Source: JAJTHY01 sp964458795 (GTDB lineage Bacteria; Pseudomonadota; Alphaproteobacteria; Rickettsiales; Midichloriaceae). From it: 6,140 bases of DNA. The stretch spans positions 1-6,140 of the forward strand of contig CAYWJW010000070.1 of NCBI GenBank assembly GCA_964458795.1. Direction: 5' to 3'. The translations under genes were made by a program, and so were the position numbers. Positions 1 to 5,777 of this stretch are shown here, piece by piece. A model generated the notes under the pieces. That model saw nothing but the letters and a program-made list of their open reading frames with translations, made no database searches and was not told the DNA's origin. Positions within the stretch are counted from its first letter, which is position 1. Each line of letters opens with the position of its first letter.

Positions 1-3000
1 AAACTGAGAAGATTCCAGAAGTGCGTGAAGGACATGTTATAGATACATTGAAGAGAATCACGGATTCATTAGCTGTAAGCGAAGTTTTAGGGCAAGGGGC
101 CCCTAATAAAGAAGATCCTAGTATTTTAACACAACTAGTAACTACGGGCGATGTTAGGGTTTTAGAACAAATAGTTAATATAGGTGCCTTTAAAGATTTA
201 GATCTTAATGATGATGTATTTAAGAGTAAAGATGGAAAGAGCCTGATTGAGCTTTGCGCATATGCGATGCAGGGTATCAATAATAAAGAATCAAAAGAAA
301 ATTATGATCGTATATATCAGATTCTTTTATATGGGGGCATAAATAGCTTATTGCAGGAGCTTCTTTATAACACAAATAAAAAAGGTGGATTGGCTGCTGA
401 AGTTGCCGTTGGATGGTTTTCCACAATCACAACTGCGCTTTCTAATGTCGTTACATTTACTGGTGCTGATAATGCTTTTGGGTATCTTACGGAGTATGTC
501 TCAACTTTAGGTAGAGATGCCGCGAATTATGCTTGGGACGGCTTGGCTGATAAGGTTGGGGCAGAGAATTTGGCCAGCTTTCATACTGCTGTAGCAGATG
601 CTACACAAGGAGGAGCTAGTATGTCTGGGGCAGTGCTAAATTCAGCTTGGAATATGGTGCCGCAGTTTGATACAAGGATAACTGATACAAAGAAACGTGC
701 ACAAATTTTAAGTAAAGGTGACGATGCTATAGATAGGCTTAAAATACTTACTCAAGCTTTATCAACTTGTTCGGAGGCCTCAATGTCTTTGACTTTGCTT
801 TTGTTGAGTAAAGTTAATCAAGATGCATTAATAACTGATTACAAAGACAAAAGGTTTCAAAATGCAGTAATTTACTATGCCGCTGGCAATAGAGATGACA
901 AAGCGGTGATACTTTTATTAGATGACATATTCAGTAAAACTGAAATGCCAGCTAAAGAACGCGCTGAGATGATTTGCAAAATTGTAACAGCTGCTCTTAC
1001 ATATAATAATTATCAACTAGTTGATAACCTACTGCTATACTATAAAGCTAAAAATAGAAGCGATTATACTTTCCTTGCAGAAGTATCTGGTAATTCAGAA
1101 CTAAAAATTGCATTTGCTAATTACCTAGAAGCCCATGATAAACCAGTTAAAGAACTGGTGGCGGAAGCTAAAGCTAATGTGGACATGGAAGCAAGTTTAA
1201 TGATAAAAAAGCTAGAGCTCAGTAGGCAAGCACTAGTATATCATAAAGATGAAGAAGGAACCTTACTGCATACATTCGTTAAAAATGCTAGAGCAGACCA
1301 AGTTGAAAAAATGGTTAGATATGGCGTTGATGTTAACGTTAAGGATAAACAAGGTCGGGGGCATACTGCGCTATATTACGCTGCAACAGAGGGTGCAGCT
1401 GCTAATGAAAAGCAGGCAGATTACATAAAGATTATAGAGACCCTGATTTATGGAGAGGTGTACGATCTCTTTAAAGATATTGGGCATAATCTTGGTGCCA
1501 AAACTGAAGGCACATATTTGGAGAGCCTTGGTAAAATTTTTAGGGAATCGAGTGGAGCAAGTTTCCGTAGAATGACCAGCGAGCAAGCTAATTTATCAGA
1601 AGATAGAGAATCTATAGTCGAGATGATGAAATGGTTGCCACCTGAGACCCTTAACTTTGTTATGTTTTACTTAGTTAAACGTTGGCCAAATAAGGTTGTA
1701 GAATGGAAAGATCTCCTACTTGCAGCTGCAGAAAGTAATAAAAGTGAGGTAGAAAAAGGGACTATAACATCGTTTAAGAAATGGGTCGGTTATGCAAGTG
1801 CAGAACCTGATAAAGAGCTAACGGTTGCAGATTTGCTGACCGCGCATATTGCACAAGCACAAGAACACCTAGAGCTTTATAACAATGAAGTGAAAGAAAA
1901 ATGTCTTACACAGCCAGGCTATCTTCCTCAAAAACTGCGTGAACTAAACAAAGGTACAGAAAAGCTCCATTTTAAAGGGTTCTATAAAGTTGCAAATGAT
2001 GTGCGAAATGAAAAGATTAAGTTAGATGATGCTATAACTAGATATCATGGGCTTGTCGATACTTATTTCTCTGACAAAACTTCCGCGGAAAAAGGGCAAC
2101 TTGAGGACCTTAAGCGAGCCATTACTAGCCTATTAAAGAATGGCAGCACTACAGAAGATCTTGTTATACCAGCGCAGAAGGATATCAAAGAGTTGATATG
2201 CGACTTAGCGGGGAAAATGTACAATCGAGAAGATGGTGAAAGAAAAAAATTCCAAGATGCAATAATGGAAATTAAACTTACCGGTATAATAACGCTTCAA
2301 GACCAAGGTGAGGCAATTATTGCAGGTATAAGGGCTGCAGGATATTATATGGTAGAGGCGGCATTCTTAAATAATATAAGACAAGTGTGTAATGAAAGTC
2401 CCGAGCTTCTTAGATGGCCTAGTAAAGGCAAGGTGTTTCATGGCGAATCCTTTACCCGTGCTAAAGTAGATAATCCCATTGTTTCAGTCCCAACTTCAAC
2501 AGCTACAGTTCCAACCTCAGTTTCAACTACCCTTCCAGGAGCAGTTTTAAATTATAATGGGCAGGAAGATAAGCTGTATAAAATGATGATGGATAAGAAA
2601 GCTAAGTTAGATTGGCCCAGAATTGAGGCAGCATACGCTGCTGCAACGGGAGGATCATTTAAGCTTGGTAATAACGCAAAGACAGATTATGAAGCAGCAA
2701 ACTCGCTTGATACTTTTATAAGAAATGCCAATGTAATGCTGCTAGGAGACACAAAAGCAAAATTTCTTATAGCTTTATACGCAGCAGTTCATAGTGGGGA
2801 GCAATTAGACAAGGCAGTTGCAGACAAGTATGTGCAAGAAAAATATACAAAACCTACCGTCAGCACTGCAACTACCACCGCCACTACCACCAGCACAACA
2901 ACTCCCCCAGTATTAACTGCTAAGGAGCGTTGCAGGCCGAGCCATATATATAATGAATTGCCATCTGTCTTCAAAAGGCCGGAAGTGAAAGAGGTTCTAC

Positions 3001-4478
3001 AAACTGTATATAAAGCTTTGCCAAAAGGTTATACAATTCAAGAAGCTATTAATAGATACCAAGTTGCCATAGAAAATCACTTTGATCATAATTACGGACG
3101 TAATGTGCTTGGTGAGTCTGTTAGCAATATAATAAACAATAAGGCAGTTGCTAAGTCTATTTCAAATGTCGCACTAAATAAGAAAGTAGCTTTAGATATA
3201 TTGCGCTCTGTAGTGGAAAGATTTTATGGTCCAATTGGAGCCAAGGCGGATTCTCCTCATGCAATCTTTTATAACCGTCTAAAAAGTATCTATGAGAAAG
3301 ATACAAAATTATCTGTAAAAGGTATTCTTGCAGATAAAGAGCTTAATAAAGATTATCCTAGGTTACAGGCCTTTTCTGGAGCTGCTTTAGCAGTTGAGAA
3401 CGGTAGTCTAACTCTATCTCAGCTATCTGAGAATATGGAGTTTAAACTTAACCAAAGCATGTCTAGCAAAATAGGGGAAACTCCTACCACTATCACTGCA
3501 TTATACGCTAGTGATGCAGAAGCTATATTTAATAAATTGCCAGACGTATTCAAAACGGAACTTGATATAAAGAAATTCTTGGAAAATGTGCACACCGCTC
3601 TACCTGAGAATTGTGGTATAGAAGAAGCTATTCTTTGTTACAAGAGAGCTATAGATGTTAACTTCGCAGATAATAAAGGAAGAACTGCTTTTAAAGAGGC
3701 AGTGGGAAATGCAATATTAGATAAGAAGTTTGAGCTTGTTCAGGATATAGATGAGAAGGATAAACTTGAAAGTCGTGATTTTACTTTTATAATTTCCATT
3801 GTAGCAGAGCAACTTTATGGTAGCATTGCGATTGCTTCTGTAAATGCGCAGAATGAGACTTTTATTAAAGATCTAGCTGATGTGAATGGCGAATTAACAA
3901 ATGAGGCACTTAAGAAAAAATACCCTAACATAGAGGAATTTGCCAAGATAGTTGCATCTGTTGTAAACGGTTCAGTTGATGTAGGATCGCTAGAGCAAAG
4001 AGAGTTTAACCTAGCACCTGTCAGAGAAGCTAAAGCTAAAGAATCTAGCGCACTTGCAAGGGTATTAAATGTTTTAGGTTGGGCTGCTGGAAGTTTGGCA
4101 TTTGCATATGCCATCTACCAAGGCGCTGGTATAGTGGCTCCTAGACTTCCAGAGCTTCCAGAAAAAGCAGCTGAGGTTGTCGCTAACTTGCCTGAAAAGC
4201 TCAAGTTCTACGGCCCGATGGCGGCATCAGTAGTAGCAGGGGGGGTGACTCATACATTCAACCCGAAAGTAGGCAAAGCATCTAATATTATGCCTAATAT
4301 TTTATTAGTTGGTTCAGCAGTGCAACTTGGTTTTGAATACTTTGGTAACAATGAATATAAGCCTGCAGCTGTAACCTTTGCTGCAACAGCAGTAGGTGCC
4401 CTTATTAAGTACCTTATGTCGAAAGCCGTAGAGCCTGCTAAAGCGGGAGAAACTGCTGAGATCGTTGTTACTAAGTAA
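1..4478 (+). CDS. Giant ankyrin-type protein with duplicated C-terminal domains and hydrophobic tail (5' partial)
   Basis: I do not recognise a named family over the full length. The frame is open to the left edge (first full codon at 3, reading TEKIPE before the GTG at 21) and no convincing ribosome binding site precedes that GTG, so the start is probably outside the window. Residues below are counted from the GTG. Residues 33-113 and about 275-300 look like degenerate ankyrin helices. Residues 410-459 are the clearest ankyrin unit (GTLLH, then YGVDVNVKDKQGRGHTALYYAA). Residues about 640-790 form a helical unit that resembles later repeats. Thr/Pro-rich linkers lie at 821-840 and 946-963. 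Residues 972-1143 and 1165-1331 are a tandem duplicated domain. Residues 1344-1466 hold about four Ala/Gly-rich hydrophobic stretches, which may span a membrane. No signal peptide can be judged because the N-terminus is missing. Ankyrin proteins of intracellular bacteria are often secreted effectors, so a host-interaction role is plausible but inferred. Confidence 0.85.
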   Translation, partial: TEKIPEVREGHVIDTLKRITDSLAVSEVLGQGAPNKEDPSILTQLVTTGDVRVLEQIVNIGAFKDLDLNDDVFKSKDGKSLIELCAYAMQGINNKESKENYDRIYQILLYGGINSLLQELLYNTNKKGGLAAEVAVGWFSTITTALSNVVTFTGADNAFGYLTEYVSTLGRDAANYAWDGLADKVGAENLASFHTAVADATQGGASMSGAVLNSAWNMVPQFDTRITDTKKRAQILSKGDDAIDRLKILTQALSTCSEASMSLTLLLLSKVNQDALITDYKDKRFQNAVIYYAAGNRDDKAVILLLDDIFSKTEMPAKERAEMICKIVTAALTYNNYQLVDNLLLYYKAKNRSDYTFLAEVSGNSELKIAFANYLEAHDKPVKELVAEAKANVDMEASLMIKKLELSRQALVYHKDEEGTLLHTFVKNARADQVEKMVRYGVDVNVKDKQGRGHTALYYAATEGAAANEKQADYIKIIETLIYGEVYDLFKDIGHNLGAKTEGTYLESLGKIFRESSGASFRRMTSEQANLSEDRESIVEMMKWLPPETLNFVMFYLVKRWPNKVVEWKDLLLAAAESNKSEVEKGTITSFKKWVGYASAEPDKELTVADLLTAHIAQAQEHLELYNNEVKEKCLTQPGYLPQKLRELNKGTEKLHFKGFYKVANDVRNEKIKLDDAITRYHGLVDTYFSDKTSAEKGQLEDLKRAITSLLKNGSTTEDLVIPAQKDIKELICDLAGKMYNREDGERKKFQDAIMEIKLTGIITLQDQGEAIIAGIRAAGYYMVEAAFLNNIRQVCNESPELLRWPSKGKVFHGESFTRAKVDNPIVSVPTSTATVPTSVSTTLPGAVLNYNGQEDKLYKMMMDKKAKLDWPRIEAAYAAATGGSFKLGNNAKTDYEAANSLDTFIRNANVMLLGDTKAKFLIALYAAVHSGEQLDKAVADKYVQEKYTKPTVSTATTTATTTSTTTPPVLTAKERCRPSHIYNELPSVFKRPEVKEVLQTVYKALPKGYTIQEAINRYQVAIENHFDHNYGRNVLGESVSNIINNKAVAKSISNVALNKKVALDILRSVVERFYGPIGAKADSPHAIFYNRLKSIYEKDTKLSVKGILADKELNKDYPRLQAFSGAALAVENGSLTLSQLSENMEFKLNQSMSSKIGETPTTITALYASDAEAIFNKLPDVFKTELDIKKFLENVHTALPENCGIEEAILCYKRAIDVNFADNKGRTAFKEAVGNAILDKKFELVQDIDEKDKLESRDFTFIISIVAEQLYGSIAIASVNAQNETFIKDLADVNGELTNEALKKKYPNIEEFAKIVASVVNGSVDVGSLEQREFNLAPVREAKAKESSALARVLNVLGWAAGSLAFAYAIYQGAGIVAPRLPELPEKAAEVVANLPEKLKFYGPMAASVVAGGVTHTFNPKVGKASNIMPNILLVGSAVQLGFEYFGNNEYKPAAVTFAATAVGALIKYLMSKAVEPAKAGETAEIVVTK
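1248..1475 (+). other. Ankyrin repeat segment within the giant protein
   Basis: Residues 410 to about 485 follow the ankyrin consensus. There is an acidic turn and GTLLH in place of GxTPLH, a helix ending in VEKMVRYGVDVN in place of VxxLLxxGADVN, then the KDKQGRGHTALYYAA start of the next repeat. That second repeat is stretched by an insertion (AANEKQADY) before IKIIETLIYG. Other ankyrin-like helices occur earlier but are too degenerate to bound precisely. Ankyrin repeats bind proteins, and no specific partner can be read from the sequence. Confidence 0.7.
1938..2400 (+). repeat. Divergent third copy of the C-terminal domain (protein-level repeat)
   Basis: Residues about 640-790 resemble the two clear repeats further downstream. 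FYKVANDVRNEKIKLDDAITRY aligns with VYKALPKGYTIQEAINRY of the first clear repeat, with A671-I672-R674-Y675 matching A1009-I1010-R1012-Y1013. A later KDIKELICDLAGKMY matches the KKVALDILRSVVERFY segment. Spacing between these landmarks is similar, but identity is low and the boundaries are approximate. I infer an older duplication of the same helical domain. Confidence 0.45.
2859..2909 (+). repeat. Low-complexity Thr-rich linker with short tandem repeat
   Basis: This stretch encodes residues 947-963, almost only Thr with some Ala, Ser and Pro. At DNA level the 9-mer ACTACCACC occurs at 2871-2879 and again at 2883-2891, giving an imperfect 12-bp tandem unit. Its ACC and GCC codons make it richer in G+C than the flanking AT-rich sequence. 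A similar linker rich in Thr, Ser, Val and Pro occurs at residues 821-840 (2481-2540). Both linkers separate helical domains and are probably flexible. Short tandem repeats of this kind can vary in length between strains. Confidence 0.75.
2934..3449 (+). repeat. Tandem protein domain, copy A
   Basis: This segment encodes residues 972-1143 of the giant protein, the first of two consecutive copies of one domain. Landmarks are IYNELPSVFK at the start, ALPKG, EAINRY (1008-1013), AIENHF, GRNV, a helix ending in ERFYG, then YPRLQAF, AVENGS and EFKL at the end. In the first 67 aligned positions I count 29 identities with copy B. Similarity is at protein level and the DNA copies are diverged, so this is an old duplication under constraint. 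The domain appears all-helical and I cannot name a family. Confidence 0.85.
3513..4013 (+). repeat. Tandem protein domain, copy B
   Basis: This segment encodes residues 1165-1331, the second copy. It matches copy A landmark for landmark: IFNKLPDVFK, ALPEN, EEAILCY (1201-1207), AIDVNF, GRTA, a helix ending in EQLYG, then YPNIEEF, VVNGS and EFNL. A spacer of about 20 residues (SMSSKIGETPTTITALYAS) divides the copies and is again rich in Ser and Thr. Copy B leads straight into the hydrophobic C-terminal region. Confidence 0.85.
4050..4418 (+). other. Hydrophobic, possibly membrane-inserting C-terminal region
   Basis: Residues 1344-1466 hold four hydrophobic stretches: about 1348-1373 (VLNVLGWAAGSLAFAYAIY and on), 1396-1413, 1423-1441 and 1448-1466. 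A Pro/Glu-rich linker with LPELPEK and NLPEKLK lies between the first two. The segments are rich in Ala and Gly and only moderately hydrophobic, so some may be buried helices of a globular fold. The tail after 1467 is charged (MSKAVEPAKAGETAEIVVTK). Membrane anchoring or insertion is my inference from composition. Confidence 0.55.
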
Positions 4479-4493
4479 GGTATAAATTACCTA

Positions 4494-4522
4494 TTGACAC
4501 CTCTACCCTATGAGTATCTAAT
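4494..4522 (+). promoter_or_regulatory. Near-consensus sigma-70 promoter upstream of the DUF3309 gene
   Basis: The -35 box at 4494-4499 is TTGACA, a perfect match. After a spacer of exactly 17 bp, the -10 box at 4517-4522 is TCTAAT, five of six matches to TATAAT. It lies just after the stop codon of the giant gene. Transcription would start near 4529, leaving a leader of about 55 bases before the ATG at 4584. It is the best promoter I see in the window and probably drives the DUF3309 gene and the phosphotransferase together. Confidence 0.75.
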
Positions 4523-4532
4523 TAGGTTAGTT

Positions 4533-4572
4533 CGAGCGTAAGTCTTTGTAATCGCTCGCTTATCTTTATAAG
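4533..4572 (+). promoter_or_regulatory. Two hairpins in the leader of the DUF3309 gene
   Basis: CGAGCG (4533-4538) pairs with CGCTCG (4553-4558) across a 14-base loop. Next to it, CTTAT (4559-4563) pairs with ATAAG (4568-4572) across a 4-base loop. The second hairpin takes in the first three bases of the ribosome binding site AAGGGG at 4570-4575, so it could slightly limit translation start. No U-tract follows either stem, so they do not look like intrinsic terminators. A regulatory role is inferred; the stems are short. Confidence 0.4.
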
Positions 4573-4583
4573 GGGCTTTGAAG

Positions 4584-4742
4584 ATGTCGATAGGAACGAT
4601 TTTAATAGTTATTCTAATTCTCATGCTAATTGGAGCATTACCCACTTGGCCTTACAGTAGAAGTTGGGGATATCTGCCTGGTGGCTTTTTAACTACAGTG
4701 CTTTTAATATTGCTAATATTAAAACTTATGGCATATGTATAA
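4584..4742 (+). CDS. DUF3309 family small membrane protein (52 aa)
   Basis: The product is 52 residues: a hydrophobic N-terminal helix (about 2-19, MSIGTILIVILILMLIGAL), then the motif LPTWPYSRSWGYLPGG (19-34), then a second hydrophobic helix (about 35-50). Order, length and the PTWPYSRSWGY core match the DUF3309 family as I know it: proteins of about 50 residues, common in proteobacteria, of unknown function. It is likely an inner-membrane helical hairpin. The start is supported by AAGGGG at 4570-4575, eight bases before the ATG. A near-consensus promoter lies about 55 bases further up, and the phosphotransferase gene follows after 27 bp, suggesting one transcript. The usual WGYxPSG ending reads WGYLPGG here. 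Confidence 0.9.
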   Translation: MSIGTILIVILILMLIGALPTWPYSRSWGYLPGGFLTTVLLILLILKLMAYV

Positions 4743-4769
4743 AGCTTAGATTACTACCTTAATAGGAAT

Positions 4770-5762
4770 ATGCCAGAAAAGTCCACTCTTTCAGACCAAT
4801 CCATTATTGGTTATCTGAAGACTTATTATGGTCTTAAGACCTTTGCTCTTGCACTGCTACCTCTAGGAGCGGATGCAGATGCACGAGTTTATAAAGCAGA
4901 TACGGTGGATAAGTCCTATTTCATAAAGCTAAAAAGGGGAATCCATAATGATGCCAGCATTGCCATCATGAACCTATTAGCAGGGTTTGGGTTAAAGCAA
5001 ATTATTCTTCCCCTTAAAACAATTAATGGACAATCAATTAAGCAGGTAGAGGGGCATACACTAATAGTATATCCATTTGTTGTAGGGAAGAATGGTTTTA
5101 ACCAAACGCTCACAGAAGAACAATGGTACATATTAGGCACTGCACTCCGAAAATTACATGAAGTTGATGTGCCCATCTCATTACAAAGCCAGTTGCGGCA
5201 AGAAACTTACTCTCCCAAATGGCGAGATTCTGTTCTATCCATTTATGCTTATATTAATACTGAGCCTATTTTATATGGTATAGCACTAAAGCTATGTAAT
5301 TTCATGGAAGAAAATGCAAAAACGATTAAGAGATTAATAGACTGCGCAGATCAGCTAGCTCAAAAGCTTAAGAATAATTCTCCCCAGTTTGTGCTATGTC
5401 ACTCAGATATTCACGCAGGCAACGTACTAATTGATTCAAATAATGCGATCTACATAGTAGATTGGGACGACCCAATAATGGCACCCAAAGAGCGTGATCT
5501 TATGTTTATTGGGGGAGGGGTGGGCAATGTCTGGAATATGCCACATGAAGAAGTATTGCTCTATAGGGGATACGGAAAAACTGAAATAAATAAAACAGTT
5601 TTAGCTTACTATCGCCATGAAAGAATAGTGGAAGATATTGCGATATATGGTGAAAATATATTTTTTACAGAATCAAGTAACGAAACAAAGCTAGAAGATT
5701 ATAATCACTTCAAATCAATGTTTGAGCCAAGAGGAGTAATAGAAATAGCCTTTGAAACATAA
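4770..5762 (+). CDS. APH(9)-like (spectinomycin phosphotransferase-like) aminoglycoside phosphotransferase family kinase
   Basis: This 330-residue kinase fits the APH family and closely resembles, as I recall it, the Legionella pneumophila spectinomycin phosphotransferase APH(9)-Ia (331 aa). Shared features are SYFIKLK with the nucleotide-binding lysine K53, the stretch from EEQWYILG to YSPKWR, and the catalytic loop HSDIHAGN (211-218) with the proposed catalytic base D213 and metal ligand N218. Also shared are IVDWDDP with metal ligand D231, then APKERDLMFIGGGVGNVW (238-255) and YYRHERIVEDIA (280-291) near the C-terminus. APH(9)-Ia transfers phosphate from ATP to spectinomycin in the cytoplasm. 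All key residues appear intact and the length is complete, so the enzyme is probably active, but its true substrate is unknown and could be another small molecule. AGGA at 4764-4767 sits only two bases before the ATG, which is close for a binding site. The gene is probably co-transcribed with DUF3309. Confidence 0.88.
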   Translation: MPEKSTLSDQSIIGYLKTYYGLKTFALALLPLGADADARVYKADTVDKSYFIKLKRGIHNDASIAIMNLLAGFGLKQIILPLKTINGQSIKQVEGHTLIVYPFVVGKNGFNQTLTEEQWYILGTALRKLHEVDVPISLQSQLRQETYSPKWRDSVLSIYAYINTEPILYGIALKLCNFMEENAKTIKRLIDCADQLAQKLKNNSPQFVLCHSDIHAGNVLIDSNNAIYIVDWDDPIMAPKERDLMFIGGGVGNVWNMPHEEVLLYRGYGKTEINKTVLAYYRHERIVEDIAIYGENIFFTESSNETKLEDYNHFKSMFEPRGVIEIAFET

Positions 5763-5777
5763 ATCTATATTTAGGTA

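Noticed and set aside
1371..1586. Antisense open frame of 71 codons
   Set aside because: It lies wholly inside the giant gene, has no recognisable motif and looks like a shadow of the coding frame.
2789..2974. Antisense frame with a Val-rich stretch
   Set aside because: The Val run is the reverse complement of the Thr/Ala codon repeats of the linker; not a real membrane helix.
3815..4114. Antisense open frame of 99 codons
   Set aside because: It overlaps copy B and the hydrophobic tail of the giant protein, which show protein-level conservation in the other frame.
4478..4492. AGGTA-TAAAT-TACCT hairpin after the giant gene as a terminator
   Set aside because: The stem is only 5 bp and AT-rich, and no U-tract follows; the next bases are the TTGACA promoter box.
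4710..4739. TTGCTA-18-TATGTA as a separate promoter for the phosphotransferase
   Set aside because: Only 4 of 6 and 3 of 6 matches, inside the DUF3309 coding sequence, compared with the near-consensus promoter upstream.
4916..5176. Antisense open frame of 86 codons
   Set aside because: It is fully inside the APH(9)-like gene, whose family motifs fix the coding strand.
5511..5523. G-rich run (G5-A-G4-T-G3) as a G-quadruplex
   Set aside because: Only three close G-runs, and they are explained by codons of the conserved IGGGVGN motif of the kinase.
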